Shown one piece after another: positions 9,609 through 20,867 of a stretch of DNA of 35,973 bases; positions within the stretch are counted from its first letter, which is position 1; every line of letters begins with the position of its first letter. A model generated the notes under the pieces. The model had not been told where the DNA came from. It did not search any database and was given only the letters and a program-made list of their open reading frames with translations. Both the position numbers and the translations under genes were made by a program. The stretch covers positions 1,296,101 to 1,332,073 of the forward strand of contig GG745334.1 in NCBI GenBank assembly GCA_000151295.1, in the 5' to 3' direction. This DNA comes from Allomyces macrogynus ATCC 38327. Lineage: Eukaryota > Blastocladiomycota > Blastocladiomycetes > Blastocladiales > Blastocladiaceae.

Positions 9609-12600
9609 TTACAAATCTGCACGTCGTGGTGCCGCCTGCCCTCCTTCAGCCGACCACGCTTGGTACTCGCCCTTGTCTTGCTGCGCGTACTCTTGACTGG
9701 CCACGACCGGGTCGGACTTGACCACCTCAACCCGCTGGTGTTCGCGGTCCGCAGTCGCCGCGGCCGTCGGTGAAGGTGCGTCAGCGCGCGCACGATCTGC
9801 TGGTGGGTGGTACCGCGGCTCGGCACCACCGTCGTCAATTGATCGCACGCCGACAGGCCGGAACGCCGACCGCAAGTGCGCCATTTCGTCTTGCATCTCT
9901 TGCATGCGCGACATCATCACGTACATCATGGCCTCGACGTTCGTGGGCGCGGGTGCCGCGGATCCAGCCGGCGGGGCCGTCGCGGCCGGTGACAGCGGTG
10001 ACGGCGCGACAATCTCCGCGGTCGGCGCCGACGCGGGCGACGAGGGACCAAATGGAAGCCAGGACCAGTCGGCGCCGCTGCTGTTGCTGTTGGCAGCGGC
10101 CGGCGCAGTTGCGGGCGACCGGTGAATCATGGGTGCGAGGTATGCGAGAATGAGCGTCAAGTAGACGGCGTTGGTGATGGTCAGGGCAAACACAAGCAGG
10201 AGCAGCGTCTTCTTAACCGTGCTGAGCCGCCACATTGCGGGCGAGAGACTCGATGCCGTGTTGACAACAAAACCCAGCACGCCCTGGACGGGCGCCATGA
10301 CGCGGTCGAGCAGCGTCAGTTGGTCCGGGACCGGGCCCGACTGGATCGAGTCCGCCGGCTCGGCCGTGCCCAGCGCGACGGTGGGCTCGACGACGTCCTG
10401 CACGGGGCCTTCAGACACGACATCGCCGACGGGTTCCTCGACGGGCCGCACCACCGGGACCTTGCTCGACACCTTCCTCCTCCTCGACTTCCGTCGGCAC
10501 TGGCTCCGGGTCAATACTTGACAACTGGCTCGCGACCTCCTTCCACCATTTCGCGCACCCATCGACGCCCGAACTCTCAATCTTCCCTTCGAGCATGACT
10601 TTCCGTGAAAACAAGACCGCAAACGTGACGTGCACTTTTGTCTTCCCGGGCGCCAACTGCGTGACACACACGCGCACGCGCGTCGAAAACGCGTCCCCGT
10701 ACGGCGCCGTCGGCGTCTGCTGCGCCAAGTCCAGGACAAACCGGAGTTTCGGTCGACTCGGCGCATCGGCGCGCACGAGCGTCTGCGTCTCGGTCGACTC
10801 AGCCGTGCCCTTGCCCTTGAGCGGGACCCAGAACGCGACGCGGTAACTCACCACTCGCTTTGCCCCGGGCACCGGCGGAGTGCTCGACCAGTCGGACACG
10901 ACACGCACGTCCTCGGACTCGCGAGCCCGTGTTTTTTTTTTTTTTTGACTTTTTTTTAGGACCCGTTTTTGGGGGGGAGCAGAAAAAACCCTTCCTTACT
11001 TGCATACAGTCTTTCCTTTTTTTTTTTTTTCGNNNNNNNNNNNNNNNNNNNNNNNNNNNNNNNNNNNNNNNNNNNNNNNNNNNNNNNNNNNNNNNNNNNN
11101 NNNNNNNNNNNNNNNNNNNNNNNNNNNNNNNNNNNNNNNNNNNNNNNNNNNNNNNNNNNNNNNNNNNNNNNNNNNNNNNNNNNNNNNNNNNNNNNNNNNN
11201 NNNNNNNNNNNNCCGCCGTGTCCGGCTTACCCTCGCCTTCCGTCTCCGAGACCACCTCCGACTTCCCATTCGCCGCGTCCGTGCCGGGGGCACTCGACTT
11301 CTTGACGATCCTCGAGAAGAAATCATTCACCGACCGCAATGTCGCGGACGCCGCCTGGTTCGCCAACGATGCGGCGCCGCCCGCGGGCCCAATAATCACG
11401 GCCGACGGCGGAATCGTCGTCGGTGCAATCGGCTCAGGCTCCGACTCGCCCTCGGTCCCGGACGCGGCCAGGTTGCTTGCACTCCCTGCCGCTGCCTTTT
11501 TCGGTGGGACGGGAGCCGTGGGAAGTGCGGGAAGCGGGTGCGTGATCACCGCGACCCCGGACAGGTTGGTCGTCGGCTGCACGCGCTCGGGCGCGATGAA
11601 CATGGGTGGGCCCGTCGCGGGTGTCGGTGCCGCGGGCGCAGCCGCAGACGCCTGCGGCGCTGGTGCGGTGGGCAGCGGTCGCGCGCGCGGCAATGTAGCT
11701 GATTCCAAGGGTGGTGCAGCGAGCTTGCCCGGGGTGGGTGCGGCCGGGAGTGGTCGCGTGCGTGGCCCCGCACGCGCGGCGGTGTCGTCGTCGGTCTCGT
11801 GCTCAAGCGTGCCGACTCGCGGCGGTGGGGTCTTGGGTGGTAGGATCGAGTCGAGGACCGAGACGGTCGCGGCATGCGGGCGCGGGGAGGTGGTGAGCGT
11901 GTCGGACCCGGCGGCGGGGACGTCGGTCGGGACGCGTTTGCGTTGCTGGATGTCAGATGGGAGGGTGATGGTGAGTGTGATTGGGGAAGGGGTGGGGGGT
12001 GAGGGAGGTGTGTACCGAGGCCTCGATTTCGGCTTGCCAGATTCGTCGGATTTCAGCGTACGGGCCGTCGACGGAATGGTGGTGAAAGTTGGTGAACGTG
12101 TACTGGAGTTGGCGAATCGAGCGCAGAGGGGCGTAAGTGCATGTCGGCCATCAGGGTCACGACAAGCGAGGGAGACGAACCTTGGACGTCAAGGACATGA
12201 TGCGAATCCCCGCCTCCACCTTCTGGTCGGCGTCGCCTCTGCGCTGCTGGACGCGAATCACGTCGCACCAATGGATCAGGACCTTGGCCGTCTTGCGGTC
12301 GAGTTTCCCATGGAAACACAAGTGCTTGTCGGTCAAGAACAGCCGGCCCGACCAGTTCTCGTCCTTTTCCATGGCGCACGTGTAGGCTAAACAACCCTGG
12401 GTGAGTAAGCACCCGCGTCATCACCGCCCCGATCATCATCACACGTACCAAACAAGACCTGTTCAGCGGCCAGCGTCGGAAAGTACTTGTCGAACCGGCG
12501 CTGCACTTTCGACGGCGTCTCCTCGCCAAAACTGGCCTCGGCCAAGGATGAGTCGAGCCGCGGAAAATCTTCGCGCACCGACGACTTGGACGTGTTGACT

Positions 12601-13819
12601 GTGTCGGTGGACGCGACGATGCCCGCGGCGGAAGAGGTCGCGGACGGGGCACGACCGCTGCGCGAGGGCTTGCGCGACGAAGACCGCGATTCGCTGATCT
12701 TGGTGGGTCGCGCGCGGTCGGGCGTGCCGGACGAGGAGACGGGCAGCGCAACTTGGCTTGGGAGCGGCGAGAGGGCGGGTCTCGGCGACGGCTCGGTGAC
12801 GACGGGAATCGGTGGGATGGATGGGAACGTTGCTGCTGGCGCGTCGGGAACGGGTTCCTCGGGCCGCGATTCGGCAAGCGTGTGGATGCTCGGCGTGGGT
12901 GTCTATTGCAGCATGCGGTCAGCAATGAGAACTGCAGAATCGGGACACAAGAGACCAATGAGCGTACCGGCACGTCTTCGGCAGGATGGTCCAGGAGCAC
13001 CCCAACGAGTCGGTCCAGCGACGCCGAGTTGGACTTGATCGAGGCGTGATCCATGATCGATTCCGAATCGGCGTGCGATGTGGCCATCGATACGGCCAGC
13101 GACACTGTGTCCGTGTCCCGTCCCGACCGTCCCGCCACCGCGGGCATCAATCCGAGCGCAGCCACCGGTGGAGAGCCCTGGATGGGCATCGACCTGACCG
13201 ACGGCGTGGGTGCAGGTGACCGTGGACGCGCCGTGACTGTTGTCGCAGCTGACGACACGGGCGATGCCGACCCCGACCCCGACCCGGACGTGTGCTCAAG
13301 CACGCCGTTCAAGTTCGACGTGGTCGTGCTCGATGGCGCCGTGGTCGTGGCCCCGACGAGGTGGATGACGTTGGGCGGCGAGCTGGAAAGGGTCGCCGAC
13401 GCGGTCCCATTCCCGCGCGGCAGCGAGCTGATCGAGGACCGTGGCGAGGACGTGGGCGAGGAGCGCTTGGCGGGCATCGTCGTCGAGCGCGAAGGAGCTG
13501 GGACCGCAGGAGCCGGCGATGGACTCGTTGCGGAGCGAGGTGAGGACGGGCGCGTGGGCGGACGGGGCGCAGCCGGCAGCGGTGCGTTTGCATCTTCTTC
13601 TTCCGGCGGGGATGCAGCAACCGCGGCCAATGCCACCGTCTCTGCGGCAACAACGGGACTCGCAACCACCGGTGACCCGCTGGATGGCGCGATATGAGTA
13701 TCGGAGCGGCTGTTGCCATTGTCGGACGCGCTGGCGAGGACAGGCGAGGTCGATGTCGATGTAGTGGTGGGGTCGGGAGCGGGAGACACAGGTCGTGCGG
13801 TCGGTTGCGGCGACGCCAT
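9609..13819 (-). CDS. Lam/GRAMD1-like sterol-transfer protein: disordered N-terminus, GRAM, VASt, C-terminal TM (contains a gap)
   Basis: Family role: Lam/Ysp (yeast) and GRAMD1/Aster (animal) proteins sit in the ER at membrane contact sites. A StART-like VASt domain moves sterol while the GRAM domain senses the partner membrane. Start: ATG at 13819, first ATG with context ACCATGG. Residues 1-410 are Ser/Pro/Thr-rich and disordered. The GRAM domain is at about 415-530 ([47 protein letters not shown]). A Pro/Ala-rich linker runs into the N gap. VASt resumes at about 10930 ([37 protein letters not shown]). A single membrane helix follows at about 10140-10225 ([20 protein letters not shown]). 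GT-AG introns lie at 12903-12967, 12387-12448, 12103-12180 and 11946-12015. The junction at 10440-10510 needs either a 57-nt intron or a one-base shift. The gap (11033-11212) removes the beginning of VASt. The protein is divergent from LSM3. Confidence 0.82.
10931..11032. repeat. Homopolymer-rich tract abutting the assembly gap
   Basis: Long T runs (10933-10946, 10950-10957, 11018-11030) and a G run near 10971-10977 sit immediately left of the N run. On the minus strand, the coding direction, they are A-rich. The composition differs sharply from the GC-rich neighbours. It may be an unassembled intron end or low-quality read ends. Confidence 0.55.
11033..11212. other. Assembly gap (180 N)
   Basis: A run of N inside the Lam-like gene. 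It hides the linker end and the first part of the VASt domain. Confidence 0.99.
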
Positions 13820-14165
13820 GGTCGGACCGCCGTTTGCGGGTATTTTCGTGCGCGTTCGACGAGTTGCGGGGCGTCGTCGTGCCGGTCGTGCGCGGCAAGG
13901 AGTAGAAGGTGCGGAAGGTGGTGGAGCGAGACGCGCTTGTGGTGTCGCTGAGAAGCAGGCGGCATCAAAGGTTTGTGAGCGGAGCAGGCGTGCGAGTCTT
14001 GGTCGCGACTCAAGTGCCACGTCCCTGCCCTTCACTGCTCTCGGCAGATCCCGACCAATATCGCTGTCCAGCAAAGTCATTTCGGCACCTCAACAACTCA
14101 CGATCACTTGCACCGCGCCTCTGGCCACTCGCTGCATTCGATTCTTGGACCCGCGAAGATCCACC
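13820..14165. promoter_or_regulatory. Bidirectional promoter region, Lam-like gene / LSM3
   Basis: The 346 nt between two divergent ATGs must hold both promoters. The minus-strand frame stays open through it, but the composition is ordinary and the ATG at 13819 is better. No TATA box was seen. A pyrimidine-rich stretch precedes the LSM3 ATG. Confidence 0.45.
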
Positions 14166-14612
14166 ATGGCAGAAAGCTCAGTCGCGCGCCCCTTCGACCT
14201 CATCAAGCTCAACCTCGACGAGATGGTCCAGGTCAAGCTGCGCGGCAACCGCGAGCTCGTCGGCAAGCTGCACGCCTACGACCAGCACATGAACATGGTG
14301 CTCGGCAACGTCACCGAGTCGGTTACCGTCATCGACGTCGACTTGCTAAACCACCAGGCCACAGGCGCAAATGTTCGTCAATTTCTCTGCTAGATCCGAC
14401 TGTGTGCACGCCGAACCCTGACTGACCACGACTTTTTCAACTCAGGTTGTCAAGCGCAACATTGAGATGCTGTTTGTTCGCGGCGACGGCGTCATTTTGG
14501 TACGGTTTTGATCGTCTTTACACGCGAATTGGTCGTTCAGGCGGTGCTCACTTCTGATCCATTCCCGCTTGCCCACCAGGTGTCGCCCTGTGCACACCCG
14601 CACGACGGCTGA
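14166..14612 (+). CDS. LSM3: LSM3, U6 snRNA-associated Sm-like protein
   Basis: Family role: LSM3 is a subunit of the Lsm2-8 ring that binds the U6 snRNA 3' end (splicing) and of the cytoplasmic Lsm1-7 ring (mRNA decapping). Three exons can be defined: 14166-14372, 14446-14499 and 14580-14612, with GT-AG introns of 73 and 80 nt. They give a 97-residue protein, the normal size. The Sm1 motif is at about residues 15-50 ([19 protein letters not shown], then [16 protein letters not shown]). Sm2 is [12 protein letters not shown] at about 77-88. The ATG at 14166 has an ideal context (CCACCATGG). The short third exon supplies [10 protein letters not shown] before TGA, matching the usual LVSP/LVAP ending. 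Without the second intron the protein would end at VRF, which is less likely. Confidence 0.93.
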
Positions 14613-15062
14613 ACGGATTCCTCGAGCGCAGTGTCGAGCTAGAGCTTGTAAATATTCTCTTTTGTCGAGGACCACGACCTTGAATCACGGCCGTTGCCAG
14701 CTGCCGCTGCCGTCCCCTCAGAGACGGTGCCGAACATTGCACCTCGTCCCATCTTATTTTCCCGCCTGAAGCTCTGCGTGAACACCAAGCAAATAACCAC
14801 GAGCTACAAAGAACATGGTCCGAGGGGTCGAGGAGCTCGAGTCACGTGAACAGATCACCTTCAGGGTCCGTTGAGGTGAGGATCTGAACGACGACATCCT
14901 CTGCCCACCGCGCTCGTTGATCTCCCGACAACTGGGCATCCCGCCGCTCCCAGCACTGCCCGCATTAGCAAGCCAGGCGCGTGCTCGGTCTTGTGGTTGC
15001 GCTTCTCGTCTGCAGCACCATCCCGGGTCAGCCAAGTCTTGATCCTCACCAACCCGTCCACC
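14613..15062. other. Intergenic region, LSM3 to nucleoporin-like gene
   Basis: 450 nt with no credible coding frame. It holds the LSM3 3' UTR and the next promoter. A CACGTG E-box-type palindrome is present at 14843-14848. No TATA box was seen. Confidence 0.45.
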
Positions 15063-18000
15063 ATGCCGCTGCGGGAAACGTCGGTTCTCTTCGACTGGGC
15101 GAGCCACCGCACGTTCGGCCCCGTCCCAGTCAACACGTTTGCCGCGCTCGCGCGCCACATCGAGCCTGCGACGCCGGGCCGTAACAACTTGCAGGCGTCG
15201 CGCCGGACCGCGGCGTCGCCCGAACCGCACGCAACGAATACGCGGTCGCCCGACTGCGGTATCGAAGTCGTCGACCGCCTGCCCGTGCACTGGTACCTGA
15301 CGCGGACCACCGGCGCCGCCACGGCGAGCCAATGGGCCGAGATCAAGCTCGTCTTCCCGGCGCTCGAGATTGCCGAGCCGCGCACGGCGAGTCCCGAGTC
15401 GAGCGATGCGTACGGTGCCGCCGCGTCCACGGCCGCGGCGCCCGTCAGTGTGCGGTTCGAGCTAACAGGCCACGCCGACGCGCACTTTGTGCGGCTCACG
15501 CAGCTGCGCCGCGGGATCGCCGGCACGTTTGAGCTCGTCATCTTGACGCAGGACTGCAAGCTCGTCGCTGTGCGGTTCACGATTCCGCACTCGAACGACT
15601 TGTCTGCGTTCAAGTACCACGTCGCGTGGACGACGATTCACGAGTTTTTGGACACGGAGCGGTTTCCGCTCGCCGTCGCCTACTACCGCGGGACCGTCTT
15701 TGTGCACACGGAAAAGAAGATGACCGACCCGGTCAAGTTTACCGTGCAATGGGAGCCGACCCCGTCGGGCAAGCCCATCAGGGGCAAGGGTATGATGGCG
15801 CCTCCTCGCTCTGCTCGGACTCGCGCCACGCCGGTGGTGATTCTAACATTGGCGCCCGTTGTGCTCCTCCCTTTATCGCAGTTCAGTACAAGGTCGAGGC
15901 ATTCAACTTCTCCATCGCGGGGAGGTTGCATCACTATGTTCTCGGCCACGTCGTCCTGTCGATGCAAATGCTCTGGCTGCACGGTCGCATCCCGTACCTG
16001 GCCATGCTAACCACAAACGAACTCATCTTCTGGGACCCCATCAAGTACGACGAGCTCACCAAACTCGCCGTCCCGGACCGCACTGTGCAAATGTGCATTG
16101 ACGGCACGTTTGCGCGGCTGCTGCTGCGCACCGAAGGCGACGTGCGGCCCGAATACCACCTCTACGTGCTCGGCGACATTGTCGAGTCGCTGGCACTTGC
16201 CGTGACCCCCGTGGGCATCCAGTCGAGCGACGGCCTTCCCGTCCCGACACCCGTCCCGGGCGCTGACAATTTCCGAGTCGCCCAGTTTGTCGATGTCGCG
16301 TGGCTCGACCCGGACACGCTCGTTGCCGTGCATGGCAGTCTCACCAAGACGCACCTACACGTGTGCCGCACGGGCGACGGCAAGAACCCCGCGTGGACGG
16401 AAATGGACCAGGTGCCAGCGCCCGAGCCGACGGCGCTGCTCCAGGAGACGTTGCGCAATTTCTGCCAAGAGTTTGGCGTGCACTTTGACCCGACGCGCGA
16501 ATTGACGGTCGAAGGTGTCGCCGACGACTATGTCAGGTCGGAAACGGCCATGTATCCGCCGCTCGCGGCATCGACGGGGTCGCCCACGCGCACACCGCAG
16601 CAGCAGCAGCACCGCAACCGTAACCACGTGTCGCTCTACGTGAGCAAAGTGCTCGGGTCGTACCGCAAGGCGCTGGCGCTGAAGCGCATCGAGGTGCCGG
16701 ACGGCGACGTGGTGGGGCACAACCAGGATATGGTGCAGGGCCCGCTACTGCTCATCAAGGCCGGCGGGTACAGCCTGCTGCGGTCGACGCTGCCCATCGA
16801 GAACGTGGTCATGGCGTCGCTATCGGTGCCGTTCCAGACGCTCGCGAATGTCGCGCTCAAGGCCGCGCGAGACTTGCCGCTTGCTGACTGGCTGCTCAAC
16901 GATACCATGGACGAGGCGGCCCTGGCCGTCGCGCGCGCCAAGGCCACAGCCGCGCCCGAGTCGAACCAGTACAAGCGCATCCAGCGCGCGATCGACGACG
17001 TGCGCAAGGACCCGCGACTGCTGATGCGCGACGTCGAGCATGTGATTGATATGCTCCGGTTCCATGTGGATAACGACAATGATGTGAGCATGGGCGACTT
17101 GACGCTGCACATGCCGGACCTCGTGTGCCCGCTACTGCAACAGGTGCTCGCGGGCACGCAGGAAGTCGTTGCGCCCGTGCTCGCCCTCGTCATGCTCTTC
17201 TCGGACATGTTCCCGAGCCAAGTTTCCGAGATTCTCGCGCAACTGCGGCACCTCTACGTGTTGCCGTACCTGCTCTCGCCCAAGGTCCTCGCCCTGCTGC
17301 CAGTGCAAGTCGACATGCCGCTCGCACGCGACCAGGACGTGTGGGTCATGCACCAGCTCGCCAACCTCGCGGCCAATTTTGAGTCGTGGTCGTGGGAAGT
17401 TTGCGCGAAATTCGCGGGCCTCGCGCCGGCTGATGCCGTGCGTGCGATCGTCGGCCGCCCGTCGGGCCGGTCCGAGGCCATGGCCAAGCGGTGGTTCCTG
17501 CACGGCATGGCAAACCTGATTCACGCGCAATCGCACGGCGCGCGTGCCGCCGACGGCCTCCAAGCATTGCACGAGGCCGTGATGATCATGCGCGCGCTCG
17601 CGCTCCAGACGGCAGTGCCCACGGCACTTGACGCGGTCGACATCGACATGGTCCACCGCACCGCGCACATTCTCGAATCGTCGAGCCTGCACCACGCGGC
17701 GATCACCATGTACGCGACGGAACTGCACTTGATCGAAGAAAAATTCGCGGTGGTCGCGCACGCGCACGTCGACGACGCCACCGTCGCGCGCGAGGCCGTG
17801 CACCAACGGATCGACCTGGTGCTCGACATGCTTGTCGCGTGCCAGTTGCGTGTGGGCGACAAGGCGGCGGCCATGAGCACGATCGAGTTGGTCGCGAAAC
17901 GCACGCACGCGGAACATGCGCGCACGCACGCGCTCGTGCGGCTGTGGGTTCAGAGTATGGCCGATAATGACGTGGGTCTCGTCAAGAACGCGCTCAGTGA

Positions 18001-18880
18001 TGTCGTCGAGGACGTGTTGCTCGCGCAGGCCGATGCGGCGGTCGCTGCGCTGCAGCGGGATGCGGCCGCGGCTGTCGCCGTCGCGGACTCGAGTGTGGGC
18101 GGATCCCCGGTACACTCGATGCGCCGGATTGGCCGTGGTGCTGCCAGCGCACTGCGTGTGGCGGCGGCGCCGGTGTCGGTCGCGCGCCAGTTGGACCAGG
18201 TCGTGCGCGTGCACCAGTTGCTCGGCACGTTTTACCTGCACCAGCGACGCGAGTACGCAGATGCGGCCACCTATTTCTACTTGGTCGCGCTCTACGCGCG
18301 CGTGTTTGCGGCCGGGGAGGATGACGCGGAAGTGGTGAATCTGCGGCTTGCGAGTTTGCTCAAGGCGCTGCATTCGCTGCGCATGATCGAGACCAAGAAC
18401 AAGAACGAGCGGTTTGTGCTGGTGCCCGGGGATAAGGTGCCTGGCCAGGTGCGTTTTTCCTGCTGTTCTCAGTTCTGATTCGCACAGAGCATGTATCTGA
18501 CCACCTTTCTTGACTGCAACCAGCCGGACATCTACAAGATGCTCGTTGTCACTGAAGACGACCTGCAGCGCGAGTACGACGAAGTCATGCTCGAGCAGCA
18601 GCTTACCGACAAGGCCGCGCCGTACCTGCCGGCGAGTATCGCGCACAGTAATTCGCCCGCCGCTCGCGCCGAACGGTTTGCGCGCGCCAAGTCGCACGGT
18701 GTTGGGCGCGTGATGCCCGAAGATCCGCTTCGGCTGCCGACGCTGATTCAGAGTATGGCACGCGCCGGGAGCAAGGATCTCGCGCGCGAAGTGCTCGAGC
18801 GGCACAAGGACTACATTTATGCCGCGACGCAGCGCGATGTGGAGTGGCTGGAAGGGACGGTGTTTGCGGAGGCGAGCTAA
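15063..18880 (+). CDS. Nup120/Nup160-like nuclear pore scaffold protein
   Basis: Three exons, 15063-15789, 15882-18448 and 18488-18880, give about 1,228 residues, within the range of Nup120 (about 1,040) and NUP160 (about 1,440). The phases agree exactly at both junctions. The first intron has a good branch-point-like CTAAC near 15844. The second is only 39 nt. The N-terminal third looks like a beta-propeller (TFELVILTQDCKLVAVRFTI, PYLAMLTTNELIFWDP). The rest is alpha-helical. The C-terminal third has FYLHQRREYADAATYFYLVA, LASLLKALHSLRMIE and a VVTEDDLQREYDEVMLEQQL segment that resembles the NUP160 C-terminal region. NUP160/Nup120 is a member of the Y-complex of the nuclear pore. The assignment comes from architecture and short similarities. 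Another propeller-solenoid coat protein is possible. ATG 15063 has context CCACCATGC. Confidence 0.5.
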
Positions 18881-19010
18881 GTGTGATAATGAGAGGGAAG
18901 GGAAGGGGTGGAGTGGTTTTGTTGTGGGTTTAAACACAGTTCGTTTTGGTCAACATCGCAGGAATCACATTTTTGCATTTGCGGCACTGCACGTCTGGCA
19001 ACACTGTCGT
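18881..19010. other. Short convergent 3' intergenic region
   Basis: 130 nt separate the nucleoporin-like gene (+) from the unrecognised gene (-). It is purine-rich just after the stop (18885-18920). Nothing further was recognised. Confidence 0.4.
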
Positions 19011-20401
19011 CTACCTGAATGAATCAAACTCGCGCAACACCTCCACACTCAACGTCTGCGTCCTTCTTCCGGTACCCGCCGACAACGCCAAACTGCTCGT
19101 CGATAAACTGCGAAACGCGGCCGCGAGAGCATCCGCGTTCCCGACCCGCATCGCCATCGGCGCCGCCGCCCCACCTCGCGGCGCGCTCGCAAGCGACGTG
19201 CTCGACCCCGTCGGCGACGACGATGCCGACAACGACGACGACGGCGCGACACTCATCTGCTCAATCGTGCGCGCCGCCATCGCGTGAGCGGCCTCCGCTA
19301 CTGCCGCCGACATTGCCGCACCGGTGTTGGACGCAAAACCGGCGCCGTGATTGGTGGTGCCGGGCTCGGCGCGGCCACTGGTCGCGGGAACGCCGTCGCA
19401 ATCGAACCGAGCGGCGGCAGTTCCGGCTCACCCTGTGCTCCCCTCCCCACCGTCGCCGTGACCGCCGTGACCGCGCTACCAGGCGCGCGGCTCATCGCCT
19501 CGTTCTGCGCCAAGACCGCGGCATGTGCCGCCTCGACCGCGCGGTTCACGGCCCTGAATCTCCCCAAAAACTCCCTGAACTCGGCGACGCTCGCGACTGC
19601 CGGACCGTACACGACGCGGTACAGCGTCGATCACGTGCGCCACGACCACGTCCATCGGCAGCGCGAGGGACCTCAGAGCGCCCGTCTGTGACGCTGCTGC
19701 CCAGTTGGGCCCAAACACGAGGTCGTGGTACACGGCAACGAGCGCGGTAGCCACACGCGCCCCACCCGACGCGGCTGGTGGGACCGCCGCAGCCGTGACG
19801 CGCAGGATCGGGAGCAGAGTGTCGACGAACCTGCAGTCGAGGAGCGGCGTGGCCGCGCGAATCGCGAGTAAGGCAGAGGCGCGAGGAACCGATCCACGGG
19901 AGGAGGACTGTCTTCAAGTGTGCGAATGCGACCCAGGCGAGGACGGTTGCCGCGACAGAACGGCGATATCGCGCTTGAGCAGCGCAACGAGGTGGTCCAC
20001 ATGCCCGCGCTGTCGTGGCGCCTGGTCGGCAAATAGTTTCTTTTCGAAGTTGAAGACGGCGACGCGACGACCCGTCGTCTAATCATGCATTGTATCGGCG
20101 TTGTTGGTCAAGGGGTTGATTCATTGAACTGGGTCGCGGTGTTCACACATTGTTGGTTGTGTTGAACACGCGCCAGCAGAACCCAGGCCCACTGGTCGCG
20201 ACGACGCGTGTTGCCGTCGTATTCGCGCGTGATCCTGGTTGCCCATTGCGCCGAGTCGTCGCGGTTCAAGGGCGCTCTTGTGTGTTGTCCCCGACTTGTT
20301 AATATTTTGAATCCATGTCTTATATCTGTCTGTTGTGGAACGGCTATCAGCGTCGTTGGTTCCAAATCTGCGTGCTGACAACATCTAGTGATTGTGGCCA
20401 T
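19011..20401 (-). CDS. Unrecognised alanine-rich protein, multi-exon or frame-disrupted
   Basis: Several blocks on the minus strand look coded (charged or hydrophobic periodicity, G/C third positions) but lie in different frames. They are 20108-20300 (DDSAQWATRITREYDGNTRR, then QWAWVLLARVQHNQQ), 19930-20070 (VAVFNFEKKLFADQAP, HVDHLVALLKRDIAVL), 19620-19890 (FVDTLLPILRVTAAAV, ALVAVYHDLVFGPNWAAAS, ALPMDVVVAHVIDA), 19400-19615 (YGPAVASVAEFREFLGRFRA, then Ala/Pro-rich) and 19011-19330 (MAARTIEQMSVAP, ending VLREFDSFR and TAG at 19011). A TGA at about 19918 separates the second and third blocks in one frame. A very short intron, a sequence error or real decay could explain this. I recognise no domain. 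The start is uncertain; ATG 20401 is the upstream-most candidate, and the first block may belong to another transcript. Confidence 0.45.
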
Positions 20402-20867
20402 GTAAGCCAACCGCGGCGACTCGCGACGACTTACCCGTCGCGCGCGCGCAGCACGTTTTTTGCATTTTACGTTTGTCTCACTGCGATCGGCATTCTCATT
20501 CCTTCCTGGCGAGCAGTCGCAACACGCTCAGCTTGCGCGCATGACAAGCCAAAGCAACAAACCACGTCTCTAAAAACCTGGCCTCGCCTCGGCACGGGCG
20601 CGGCATAAGCAGTAGCCTACAAGAAAGAAGAAACCAACGGAAAGGAGGACGACGGCCTGAGTGTGTGGCAGCAGCGGCGAGCAAGGGAGGCCGCAAAGAC
20701 CAAAGGGGGGGAATAACGGCAACAGCGCGTACAAGAAAGTGCATGAACAGCAACGAACGACAAACTACGAAACCAAAAATGAAAATGGGTGGAGAGAATA
20801 GAGAGAAAATGCAAGCCAAGACGAGATGCAAACGAGAGAAAGCAAGTGGACGGGTAGCGGCGCGGGT
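20402..20867. other. Intergenic region upstream of the unrecognised gene, 3' of the kelch-b561 gene
   Basis: 466 nt. The right half (20610-20860) is strongly A/G-rich on the plus strand (C/T-rich on the minus strand), fitting a 3' UTR of the kelch-b561 gene. No credible protein was found. Confidence 0.4.

Noticed and set aside
10930..11010. Poly-T tracts as a reverse-transcribed poly(A) tail of a retrogene
   Set aside because: They interrupt the coding region of a multi-intron gene next to an N gap and have no target-site duplication; assembly noise or an intron is simpler.
12053..12800. Single long minus-strand frame as one exon of the Lam-like gene
   Set aside because: GRAM domain continuity requires four canonical introns that change frame; the continuous frame is not GRAM-like.
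13820..14080. Upstream extension of the Lam-like protein beyond ATG 13819
   Set aside because: Open by chance; the ATG at 13819 has a better context and the upstream part lacks coding character and runs toward LSM3.
17132..18937. 601-codon minus-strand open frame
   Set aside because: Antisense to the nucleoporin-like gene; His/Arg-rich, typical of a reverse-strand shadow at high GC.
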